NCBI RefSeq assembly: GCF_003116015.1
Contig: NZ_LGQZ01000108.1
Span: 1 to 64,000 of the forward strand
DNA length: 64,000 nucleotides
Origin: Azospirillum sp. TSO22-1
GTDB taxonomy: Bacteria; Pseudomonadota; Alphaproteobacteria; Azospirillales; Azospirillaceae
Direction: 5' to 3'
In this document: positions 52,831 through 62,300 of the stretch, one piece after another
Position numbering within the stretch: position 1 is the stretch's first letter
Layout: each line of letters opens with the position of its first letter
Notes under the pieces: generated by a model
What the model saw: the letters and a program-made list of their open reading frames with translations, nothing else
Told to the model about the DNA's origin: nothing
The model's database searches: none
Made by a program: the position numbers and the translations under genes

Positions 52831-55830
52831 TCACTTCTGCAGGGCGACGGCGCCGGTGTCGAGCCAGTAGCCGTCCACGCCGACGCCGGTGTAGGGCAGC
52901 GTGTGGAGGCTCAGCTTCACGTCGGCGCGGCTGAAGCCGCCGACGGGGTTGGTCGGCTCGGCCCGCGCCACGTCGTAATCCTCCACCGCGAAGGGCGGCT
53001 TGCGGCCGCGCCGCACCTGATCGGCGCTGGGAATGCGGGTGACACGCTTCACTGTCACCTCGGGTGCCGCGGCGCGCACCACCTCCGCCTTGCCGGGGGC
53101 TGCGTGCATCAGGTAGAGCGGCGTCGCCGGCCAGCGGGCGATGGGCAGCTGCCGGAAGCCGAGCTGCACGACGCTGCGGAAGACGTGCGTCCTGGCGAGG
53201 TCCAGGGTCTCCTGCCCGCCCGTCTCGTCGGAGGGGCGGACGTCCACGTCCAGCTCGTCCAGCACGTCCTCTGGCGCGATGGTGCCGACGAGGTCGAGGA
53301 AGCCGACGTAGCGCGCCGTGGACTTCACGAACAGCCGGTCGGACGACAGCGCGAAGTTGCGCAGCGCGCCGCAGCGCCCCAGCTCGCACAGCATGGCGCC
53401 GACCGCCGCCGTGGTCTTGGGGTCGCCGATGCGGCCGGTCTTCTGGAACGGGTACCAGTTGCCGATGCGGTGGGAGTGCAGCGGCACGATGCGGTCGGGC
53501 GCCACCGGCAGCTCGGCCAGCAGCATCTCGCGCACCGCGGGCAGGCGCGAGGGCCGCCCCGACACCAGCAGCACGTCGCAGTCGTAGGCGCGCACCGCCT
53601 CGCACAGGCAGCGCAGCACCTTGGCGATCTCCCACTCCCACATGGTGCGGTGGAGCAGGCCGAGGTCGATGGTGACGGGCACCGTGCGCAGGTCGAAGCC
53701 CTGCGCCCCGGCGGCCTTCGCCCCGGCGTTCACGTAATCGAACACCGTGGCGCCGGGCATGGTGGAGACGTCGAAGAACTCTTCCACCGTGCGCGTCTGC
53801 ACGGGCGCCCCGGCAACCGGGTCGTACTCCTCGTAGGCGGCCAGAACGGTCAGCCCGATGCGGTGCAGCACCTGCACGGCGAGCTGCTGGCGCAGCAGCG
53901 TCCTGGTGGCCTCGGTGGCGTGCGGCCCCATCAGATCGTCCACCACCACGTGCGGGTCGCCGACGCCGCAGGCGGCCAAGTGCCGCTCGATCGCCTTCAC
54001 CGCCACCTGCTGGACGACGCGCAGCAGGATGTCGTCGCCCGCGATCTTGAAGCCCTCGCGGAACAGCTGGTCGGGGATGATGTCCGGGTTGATGCCCTCG
54101 CCGCGCAGCGTGAAGTCGGTGACCACGAGGTCGGTGGTGCCGCCGCCGATGTCGATGGAGGCGACGCGCAGCGCCCGGCCCGGCGTCTCGCCGTAGCGCG
54201 GCCGGCGCATGGTGGCGAAGAACTGCTGGGCGTTGCCGGCGAAATGCCAGACGATGCCGTTGTAGAGGTACAGCACCTGCGAGCAGGTCGCCTCGTCCCA
54301 GTTCATGACCAGTTGCGGCAGCTCCGGCCAGCAGTCGCGGCTGGGCTCCGGGTCATAGCTTTCCGGGTGCCATCCCAGCGTCGTCCACACCAGCCGCAGC
54401 GCCTGGTTGGCGCGCTCGCGGTAGATCGCCTGCTCCTGCACCGCCATGGAGGGCGGCACGGTCAGGATGACGCGGCGCAGGTGGCGCGGCAGGTCGGCGT
54501 GGCTGGAGCGCTGGCGCTGCGCCGGGCTGTTCATCTGCGTCAGCGCCTGCACCAGGATCTCGGCCAGGGTGAAGGTCATCAGCGAGGAGCGCGCGTAGTG
54601 CGGCATGAAGACCGGCATGTGGCTGGTCTGCGTCGAGAACAGCGCCTCGCCCTTCTGGTCGATGTGGTTGGCGAAGGGGGCGGCCGTGGCGTGCGGCTCG
54701 TCCCACGCGGCACCGCCGCCGGGCTGCGCGTTGAAGCGCCATGCGGTCGGGTACTCGGCGGTGTCCCACAGGTAGCGCTTCGGACTGGACAGGCCGGTCG
54801 AGCCCTCGTTGCCGCGGCGCCGGGCGGCGAGGCGCATGGCCTCCGGCCCGACGCGGGCGATGGTCGGCCACAGGAAGGCGTCGCCCAGCCCGCTTTGCAC
54901 CGACAGGTGATCCTTGCCGAAGCTGGCCTGCGCGAACTCGATGCGCGACTGGAACGGCTCGCGCCAGACGCAGTGCGGTTCGCCGAGATCCCGCAGCTCC
55001 AGCGCGTGCACGTCGCCCAGCCGGTTGGCGGAGCCGGGCATCTCCTCGATCAGGATGCCGCAGGTGCGGGCGTTGCCGAAATCGAGGACGAGGTCGACCG
55101 GCACCGGGCGGTGCAGCGCGTCCTGCCGGTTGGCGATCATCTTGACCTGCGGCACCGCCGCCTGGGTCGCCAGCAGGTTCAGCAGGTGCAGGTACAGCGC
55201 CCGGTGCCTGAACGCGGCGAGATCGGCCGACAGGTCGTCGGGGTGCGCCTTGCGTCGCTTGGCGTCGACCTCGAACAGCTCACGCAGCCACGCGTCCACC
55301 CAGGGCAGCGCGGCGAAGCCGGCGGCCACACGCGCGTCGTCGGTGAACTGGAACAGGTGGCCGGCGCGCACGTCCTCGTCGGTGGGGCGCAGGTACAGCG
55401 CGTCCTCCGCCACCATCAGCGCGGTGTCGATGGCCAGCGTCAGACGGTGGCTGTGCGCCGGGTCCTCGCCCTCGGCCAGCCGCACCAGCCGGGCGCGCGC
55501 CCAGTTGGTCGGCCCCTCCAGGAAACCGCCGTCGGGCCGGCGGCGCAGCACCGGCACCGGCAGCCACTGGCGGTCGTACAGCGCCGCGACCTCCTTCAGC
55601 AGCGTCTCGACCTGCGGCTGGCGGCGCGCCCGGCTGTCGCCGGGCATATGGTACTCGCCCTCCTCCGGGGCGTAGTCGAGCCGGATCGCGCCCATCGTGC
55701 CGCCGTCCAGCACGAAGCCGGCGGGCATGCTGCCGGCGCTGCGCAGCGTCAGCCCGAAATCGAGGAACTGCACGCCGCTGCGGGTGATCAGCGAGGTGAC
55801 GTCGTCGTATTTCTTCAGTTCGGCGAGCAT
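52831..55830 (-). CDS. srfB: SrfB-family actin/Hsp70-like ATPase protein
   Basis: 999 residues. The central and C-terminal parts carry actin-superfamily nucleotide motifs: VDLVLDFGNARTCGILIEE near 250 (phosphate 1-like), VASIDIGGGTTDLVVTDF near 553 (phosphate 2) and VLLVSGRPSRLPAVREMLL near 755 (adenosine motif). These motifs and the length fit the SrfB family. It starts 21 bases after the srfA stop and ends 10 bases before srfC. Confidence 0.9.
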   Translation of the reverse strand: MLAELKKYDDVTSLITRSGVQFLDFGLTLRSAGSMPAGFVLDGGTMGAIRLDYAPEEGEYHMPGDSRARRQPQVETLLKEVAALYDRQWLPVPVLRRRPDGGFLEGPTNWARARLVRLAEGEDPAHSHRLTLAIDTALMVAEDALYLRPTDEDVRAGHLFQFTDDARVAAGFAALPWVDAWLRELFEVDAKRRKAHPDDLSADLAAFRHRALYLHLLNLLATQAAVPQVKMIANRQDALHRPVPVDLVLDFGNARTCGILIEEMPGSANRLGDVHALELRDLGEPHCVWREPFQSRIEFAQASFGKDHLSVQSGLGDAFLWPTIARVGPEAMRLAARRRGNEGSTGLSSPKRYLWDTAEYPTAWRFNAQPGGGAAWDEPHATAAPFANHIDQKGEALFSTQTSHMPVFMPHYARSSLMTFTLAEILVQALTQMNSPAQRQRSSHADLPRHLRRVILTVPPSMAVQEQAIYRERANQALRLVWTTLGWHPESYDPEPSRDCWPELPQLVMNWDEATCSQVLYLYNGIVWHFAGNAQQFFATMRRPRYGETPGRALRVASIDIGGGTTDLVVTDFTLRGEGINPDIIPDQLFREGFKIAGDDILLRVVQQVAVKAIERHLAACGVGDPHVVVDDLMGPHATEATRTLLRQQLAVQVLHRIGLTVLAAYEEYDPVAGAPVQTRTVEEFFDVSTMPGATVFDYVNAGAKAAGAQGFDLRTVPVTIDLGLLHRTMWEWEIAKVLRCLCEAVRAYDCDVLLVSGRPSRLPAVREMLLAELPVAPDRIVPLHSHRIGNWYPFQKTGRIGDPKTTAAVGAMLCELGRCGALRNFALSSDRLFVKSTARYVGFLDLVGTIAPEDVLDELDVDVRPSDETGGQETLDLARTHVFRSVVQLGFRQLPIARWPATPLYLMHAAPGKAEVVRAAAPEVTVKRVTRIPSADQVRRGRKPPFAVEDYDVARAEPTNPVGGFSRADVKLSLHTLPYTGVGVDGYWLDTGAVALQK

Positions 55831-55851
55831 TCGACGGTTTCCCCGGCTGGC

Positions 55852-57159
55852 CTAGCGTTGCATCTCGACATTGAAGGTCTTGTTGTTGGCGTGGCGGCCA
55901 TGGCAGACCGCCCGTCCGCCCTCGCCCACCCGGCATTCCACCTGCGAACGGTTGAACCGGGTGCCGTCCGGGCAGCGCGGGTCGTCCAGCCCGTCGATGT
56001 GCAGCTGGCCGCCACGCATGGTCGCCTGCGCCCGGCCCCGGCATTCGGAGCCGTCGTCGCGACGGATGGTGAGCGTGCCCTGACCCTGCCGGTCGAAGGC
56101 GTAATCGACCGCCACCGGGCGCCCGGTGTCGGTTTCCGTCAGGCCGGTGCGCGAGCGCCAGCGGCCCTCCAGGAAATCCACCCGGCCTTCCTTGCGCGCC
56201 TGTTCCGGAATCACCATCGGCACCGGCTCCGGCGGCAGGGTGGCGGGCGTCGGCGGCTTGGACGGCGGAACCGGGGGCACCGTCCCGGCCCTGCCGACCT
56301 CCGGCGTCACCGGCACCGGCTTTCCCGGCTCGACGGCTGGGACCACTGGAATTTCCGCCTTCGGCGGGGCGGCAACCTCCGCCTTCGGCGGGTCGATGCG
56401 CGCCGGCGCGGCGGGCGGGGACGGACGCTCCGGCGCGCTCCAGCCGAACAGCCCGGGCAGGCGCGGGTCGATCCCGGCCACATAGGGCTCCACCAGACCG
56501 GGCGAGCAGCTGTGCAGCCCGAACAGCAAGGGGATCAGCAGCAGGGGCAGCACGACGAAGGGCAGGAAGCCGGCCAGGAACGGCCAGGACAGGACGCCGC
56601 GCCGTACCGGCGCCGGTACCGACGGCATCGGCGCGGCGGGCGGTGGTTCGGGAGGCGGCGTGGCGACCGGGGCGCGGGCGGCCCAGCTGGTGGTGTCCTG
56701 GCCGATGTGGGTGAAGCCCCAGAAGGTGATCACCGGCCGGCCGTTGACCAGATAGACGTGGTCGCCGTCCGGGAACTCGGCGGCGGCGGCCAGCAGCGCG
56801 GCGAACAGCGTCTCGTCGCGGGTGGCGCCGGCGGCGGCGGCGAAGCCGGCGGCGGCCTCGCGCAGGCGGGCCTGCATGGCCTTGGCCTCGGCGTGCGCCT
56901 GCGCGCGCTCCTCCTCGGTCTGGCTGGCGGGCGGGATCACGTCGCCGCCCGACGCGGCGTACCAGTCGATGGCGTCGCCGCGCTCGTTGATCTTGGGGAT
57001 GGCGAGGAACCCGGCCAGTTCGGGCCCGAGCCGCGCCTGCACCGCCCGGCGCAGGGGCGTGGCCGACCGGAACACCGGTTCCCCGTGCGCCCCCTTGGCC
57101 TGATAGGCGCTCAGCGGGTCGGAGCGCAGCAGCGCGCCGATGTCCATGGGACCGCTCAT
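55852..57159 (-). CDS. srfA: SrfA-family protein
   Basis: 435 residues; the start at 57159 overlaps the vWA gene stop by ATGA. Residues about 10-165 are the SrfA N-terminal domain (FLAIPKINERGDAIDWYA, HVYLVNGRPVITFWGF). One membrane helix (FLAGFLPFVVLPLLLIPLLF) lies near residue 200, followed by a proline-rich linker. The last ~110 residues match the SrfA C-terminal domain (FLEGRWRSRTGLTETDTGRP, GQGTLTIRRDDGSECRG) with paired cysteines, so the tail is probably periplasmic and disulfide-bonded. Function is unknown in the family. First of the canonical srfABC order. Confidence 0.88.
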   Translation of the reverse strand: MSGPMDIGALLRSDPLSAYQAKGAHGEPVFRSATPLRRAVQARLGPELAGFLAIPKINERGDAIDWYAASGGDVIPPASQTEEERAQAHAEAKAMQARLREAAAGFAAAAGATRDETLFAALLAAAAEFPDGDHVYLVNGRPVITFWGFTHIGQDTTSWAARAPVATPPPEPPPAAPMPSVPAPVRRGVLSWPFLAGFLPFVVLPLLLIPLLFGLHSCSPGLVEPYVAGIDPRLPGLFGWSAPERPSPPAAPARIDPPKAEVAAPPKAEIPVVPAVEPGKPVPVTPEVGRAGTVPPVPPSKPPTPATLPPEPVPMVIPEQARKEGRVDFLEGRWRSRTGLTETDTGRPVAVDYAFDRQGQGTLTIRRDDGSECRGRAQATMRGGQLHIDGLDDPRCPDGTRFNRSQVECRVGEGGRAVCHGRHANNKTFNVEMQR

Positions 57160-58976
57160 GGTTTCCGACACTCCGCGGGTACGGGGGCCTGCCCGGTGGC
57201 CTTCTGCACGGCCGGCAGCAGGCCGCCGACATCGGTGGCGTTGAACACCTTGCCGCCGGTCTCGCGCGCCAGGCACGAGGCGGAGTCGCCGTTGGTGACC
57301 TGCACGACGTTGATGACCAGCCCCGGCTTGCGGGCCTTCAGCGCGCGCGCCGCGGCGCAGGGGTCGGCGCCGCAGGAATCGTGGCCGTCCGACAGCACGA
57401 CGATCACCGCCGGCCTCTTGGGGTCGTCGGCGGCCATCATGTTGGCGGCGCGCTCGATCCCGCGGGCCAGCGGCGTGCCCTGGCGCGGTTCGATGCCCTG
57501 CACGATGCCGCGCAGGCGGTCCCGCTCGGCCGGCTTGAAGAAGGAGAAATTGTCGGTGCCCTTGCAGTCGCCGAACACCACCAGCCCGGCGTCCACGTCA
57601 CCCGGCAGGCGGTCGAGCGCAGTGCTCATCGCGTTGCGGGCGTGGTCGATGCGGCGGTCGCCCTGGCGCGTGTTGGCGACCTGCCGGGCCCGCGCGATGG
57701 CCGACGGATCACCGCGGCGCACCCCGGCGAGGATCGCCGCCTCGTCCTGATCGCTCAGACCGAAGGGGAAGCCCATGCTGCCCGACGCGTCGAGCGCGAA
57801 GACCACCTCCGGCGCCTCCCAGGGCGGGCGCGGTGCGGAGCAACCCTTGGCCGGGCGCGGCTCCTGTTGTGCCTGCTGCGGCGGGGGCGCTTCGGCGGGT
57901 AGGGCCGGCACCGGCGGTGGCGACGGCTTCGGCCGCGGCACCGGCGCCTCGGCAGCGGGCGGCGCCACGGCGGGCGGTGCGGGGGGAGTGGTGACGGGCG
58001 GTGCCGCAGCCGGGGGCGCTTCGGCCTTCCGCGGCTCGTTCCGGGGCGGATCCGGCCTGGGCGGAACGCTTTTCGAGGGCTCCGGCGCGCGGCAGACCTT
58101 GCGGGCGTCGTCGAGCCGGCGTTCGAGCGCCGCGATCTCCGCCTCCAGCGCGCCGCCCCGCGCCTCCTCGCGCTCCAGCGCGGCGCGCAGGCCGCCGTCG
58201 GCACGCCACGTGGCGAAGAAGCCCCAGCGCCACCACCACGCCGCTCCCGCGACCAACAGCAGCAACAGCAACACCGCCAGGCCGGCGGCCATGCCGGCCC
58301 GCCATCCCAGCGCCGGCCCGGCGGCGACCGCAGCCCCCGTGGCTGCACCAGCCCCCGCGCCCGCGGCGGCCGTGGGAGCTGCGCCGGTCGCGGCGCAGGC
58401 CGGGGCGCCGCTTGCCGCTTTCCCCGCTGCCGGTGCCGCGGGCGTGGGCGACACGGGTGCGGGCGACGCAGTTGTGGGCGCGGTGGTCGTGGGCGGCGAC
58501 GACGCGGCAGGGGCGCGGACGGAGACGGCCGTGGGTGCGGCCGTTACCGCCACGCCCCGGTCCGCATGCGCCCAGAAGATCAGCACCGGCTGTCCGGCTA
58601 TGACGTGGACGCAGTCCGGCCCCGGATAGCGGGTTGCCAGCCGCAGCGCCTCGCCCAGGCGGGGATCGTCGCGGCCGACGCGCTCGGCCAACTGGCGCAC
58701 ATGCCCCAGCCGCTCATCGAGGACGGCGCGCAGGCGGCTCTGCTCATGCGGCGGCAGGGACGAGAGCGCCACCGCGTTGCCAAGCCCTTCCGCCCACCAG
58801 TCGATGAAGTCGCCGCTTCGGCGCGGTTCGGCCAGGACGCTGCCCCAATCGGGCGGCACCCGGCCGCGTAACGCCTTCAGGATCTGCTCGGCCGAGTCCA
58901 GCACCGGCGCGTCCTGCAAGCGCAGCGGCGTGTGCAGGGTGCTCGGCGTGCGGGCGATGCGGAAACGGTTGGCCAT
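57156..58976 (-). CDS. vWA protein with an SrfA-like N-terminal domain
   Basis: 606 residues. Residues about 25-150 resemble the N-terminus of the next gene product (GDFIDWWAEGLGNAVAL, CVHVIAGQPVLIFWAHAD), so the two share a domain. An Ala/Pro-rich linker leads to one membrane helix (AGLAVLLLLLLVAGAAWWW), a short coiled coil and another long proline-rich linker. The C-terminal vWA domain (from about 385) has an intact MIDAS: VFALDASGSMG near 395 and VIVVLSDGHDSCG. It probably binds a partner through the metal ion in the periplasm. The ATG at 58976 has only a weak ribosome site. It precedes srfA with a four-base overlap. Confidence 0.85.
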   Translation of the reverse strand: MANRFRIARTPSTLHTPLRLQDAPVLDSAEQILKALRGRVPPDWGSVLAEPRRSGDFIDWWAEGLGNAVALSSLPPHEQSRLRAVLDERLGHVRQLAERVGRDDPRLGEALRLATRYPGPDCVHVIAGQPVLIFWAHADRGVAVTAAPTAVSVRAPAASSPPTTTAPTTASPAPVSPTPAAPAAGKAASGAPACAATGAAPTAAAGAGAGAATGAAVAAGPALGWRAGMAAGLAVLLLLLLVAGAAWWWRWGFFATWRADGGLRAALEREEARGGALEAEIAALERRLDDARKVCRAPEPSKSVPPRPDPPRNEPRKAEAPPAAAPPVTTPPAPPAVAPPAAEAPVPRPKPSPPPVPALPAEAPPPQQAQQEPRPAKGCSAPRPPWEAPEVVFALDASGSMGFPFGLSDQDEAAILAGVRRGDPSAIARARQVANTRQGDRRIDHARNAMSTALDRLPGDVDAGLVVFGDCKGTDNFSFFKPAERDRLRGIVQGIEPRQGTPLARGIERAANMMAADDPKRPAVIVVLSDGHDSCGADPCAAARALKARKPGLVINVVQVTNGDSASCLARETGGKVFNATDVGGLLPAVQKATGQAPVPAECRKP

Positions 58977-59331
58977 GCGCGCACAAGCCTATGCCGTCGC
59001 CAGATACGACGCAATCAAGGTTCTGGTGCTCGCAGGAATTGTGCCGACCAACACATGGGACCTGAAAGGGTGGAGACGTCCGAAGGTGTCGGTAGCGGGA
59101 TGCCGCTGTCAACCATTGCGGAAAATGTGAGCGCGGTGACGAAGGGATGCGGGAATCTCCACCCGGGCGGCGCTACTCCCGGCGGCACGGCCATTGAAAT
59201 GGCATGCGGATGATCGCCGGCCGCGGGGGCGCCGCCGCCACGCACCGCGTCAAGGGGCGCGACTCGGCCACCCACACGTGCGGCATTCGTGACGGGCCGC
59301 CGGGAATGGCCTGCCCGCGACGACCGGCACC
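58977..59331. other. Gap between tubulin-like gene and srf-vWA genes
   Basis: 355 bases without a convincing gene. A weak minus-strand -35-like TTGATT (about 59019-59024) precedes the vWA gene start, and a small palindrome GCCATTGAAATGGC lies at 59189-59202 downstream of the tubulin-like gene. Either a separate promoter drives the srf part or both are read from one transcript; sequence alone does not decide. Confidence 0.4.
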
Positions 59332-62300
59332 TCAGAATGGCGCTGCTTCGGCGCTGACCAACGCCCGTTCCCGCCGCCGCACCTCGTTGCTGATTTCCGT
59401 CATGGCCGCCAGCTTGCCGCGGACGGCGCGCGCCGATATCTGCGGTCCGGGAAACAGCATGCCGAGCTGGGTCTGCACGACGGTCGTGGCAAAACGGCCG
59501 TCGCGCAGGCCGGGAAGCGCCATGACCGCCTCATGCAGCGCGTGCTCGCTGTGGTGGTGCAGCATCGCCTCCAGAATGTCCATGCCCAGTTCCGCCGGGA
59601 TATCGGGGACGGGCTGGCCGATGCCGAAGCTGTTGCGCAGCGATTGAAGGGTGCTTTCCTGAACGTCGGCGATGGTCGCGCCGAAATAGCCGGTTTCCAG
59701 CATCCAACGGATGATCTTGGCCGGCTCGCTGCCGCAGATCACGCAGGTGTCTGGCAACTCGTGGCCCGGTTGATCGCGGAAATGCTCCGCGAGATCCTCG
59801 GGCCGGAAACGCCGGACCTTGCTGCCGTCGCGCAGGCCGAGCAGGCTGAGGCAGATCGGGCAATGGGTGATGTGGCGGGACAGGTGCTCGAACGGCAGCA
59901 GCGGCGCCCTGTCCGTGCCCGTGCACGCGTGGCAGGTTCCCAGATCGTACTCCGCGGCGGTGCTCCAGGGCCGTGCGCCGGCGTTGCAGTCGAACAGGTT
60001 GCGGCAGAACCCCGGCCGCCGCAGACCTTCGGCCGCGATCGGCTGATAGTCGGCGGGATCGCGCAGCATCAGGTTGGTGCAGCGGGGACAGCGGACGGCG
60101 CCGACGCTGCTCGGCAGCGGCTGGAACAGGGCGCCATCGTGGTCGGAACAATACGGACAGACCATCAGCGTGCGCTGGCACCGGCGGCAGGTCAGCCGCT
60201 TGCCGGCCGCCGCGGTGTCGACGTCAGCCTCGGAGGCCGGAAAGCCGCAATGGTGGCAGTGGTGCCCGCTGACCGGGTAGCCGGCGTCGCCACTGAACAG
60301 CCGGCCGCTGCGGTGCACGTGAACCAGCCTCCTTCCGCTGCCGTCCTTCATCTCCAGCACCGGAAACAGCAGGTGTTCCGCGACCTCCTGGTTGGGGCAG
60401 CGCTGTTCGAGAAGCTGATGACGGTCGATGAGCACCTCGAAATCGTGCCGGTCGAGCGCCGACACGCCGTTCTCGAAGTAGGCCCGCAGGGACGCCGGAA
60501 TGCGGGTCCGCCTTCCCGGCGGCACATGCAGCGCGACGCAGCCGGGGCAGTCGGTCGCGTCGCCCGGGTCGCGGCGCCGGACCTCCGACAACGGCCGCCG
60601 GCCGGCGTGGTACTCCTCCATGCACTGGGGACAGGCCGTTTCGCGCATGGAGATGTGGCGGCCTTCATGCGCCGCCTCCGGGCAGCGCCACCAGTAGGTC
60701 CGCAGCTCGCCCCGGCAGGACGGGCACTGCCGCACCGTCGGGCGGCCCTGCGCGTCGAACGCGTTCGGGGGCAGCTGCTCGGACAGATTGTCGATCTCGC
60801 AGGACGGATTGCCGCAGCGGTTGGGGATCGGCCCTCCGCAGCCGGGGCAGATCAGGTGCGTCCGTCCCGGAAGTTTGGCGAGATCGAAGCCGCACCCCGG
60901 ATTGCCGCACAGGATCGCGTCGGGCGCCAGCTCGTCGGGAACCAGGTTCTCGAGTTCGTCCGCACCCCGCCGGAAATGGAAAAGCGAGCGGAAGCGGTCT
61001 TCGGCGGCGCGGTAGCGGCGGTGATAGCGCTGGATGCCGGAGATCTCGGCCCCGGCGCGGTACAGCTCCTCGTAATAGATGACGGGAACCGGGCTGGCTT
61101 CCTCGGCGAAGCTCGGGGTGACGTTCAGGACCTTCTGGGCCGCCGCCTTCAGCCGGTTCATCAGGCCGTTGCGGTCGGTGACGCCGCGGTTCTCCGACAG
61201 CGTCCGGCCGATCTCCGGCTTTCCGATGACCAGCTTCGCCTGCTGGATGGTGGGCGCCACCGCTCCTTTGGCGAACACGGTGCTGCGGCACCGGGCGATG
61301 AGGTCCTCGAGCCCCTCGTCACCGTTGAGCCGCGCGATGATGAAGGCTTCCTGCTCCGACCAGAAACGCACGAAGCAGCTGGCGTAGTACCGTGCCAGCA
61401 CCTGGAAGCGTTCGAAGGCGTTCAGGGCACGGATCGCCTCCAGGTGACCCGGCGGATCGTGCGGGCGCAGGAAATGCCGGTCGATCAGTTCGGCCAGGGT
61501 ATCGGCCATCGGTCCGGCCTGGGACGAATGTGGATCCCGCGACGTCTCGGCGACCTTGAGGAAGTCGTCCAGGAACCTCTTCCACACCTCGCGCCGCGCC
61601 GGGCTGTCGCGGAAGTGGTTGCGCACGTCTTCCGCATCCAGGGCGGTCTCCCGCACGAACAGGCCGACGATCTCGTCGAGCAGCGCCTCCGTCTGATTGG
61701 GCATCCCGCTGGTCAGGATCGCCCGCAGAGTGGCGGGCAGTGGCGCCATCATGCGGTCGAAGCGTTCGGCGTACTGGTTGTGCTGGGTGAACGGCTCACG
61801 GAGCCGTTGCAGGCCGTATTGCTGCAGCTGGGTGTTGCGGTCGTTCAACAGGCGCGTGTTCTCGTCGTGAACGGCCAGCACCCTCCGGATGTCGCCGGCC
61901 AGCACTGCATGGTTCTGGTGCAGGAATTCCTCGACGATCGTGGGCCACTGCCCCGCGTCCAGGACGCTGCGCTCGGCTTCGGCCAGACTGGCGTCGAGCC
62001 GCTCGCGGAACTTGCCGACGATGAGCTCCAGCGGCCCGCTGCCATGGATCCGATGCTGATGGATCAGGTCCTCGTCGCGCGTCTCGTTGACGATTCCGAG
62101 AGCGATGCGCATCTGGATCAGCGACGGCGGCGCCAGGACGCTCGAGGTGCGGAGCTTTCCCTGGTCGAGCGGCTTCAAACGGTCGAGTTCCTTCACCGCG
62201 CCGCGCAGCAGGGCCAGGGCCTCGTCGTCGAGGACCGCGACCTCGCGCTGCAGCCGGTCGTGCAACTCGTTCAGGCACGCTCGCAGCCTTTCCCAGAATC

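Noticed and set aside
52591..57750. Long plus-strand frames opposite srfC, srfB, srfA and the tubulin-like gene
   Set aside because: Same shadow effect; the minus-strand genes have clear motifs and coupled starts and stops.
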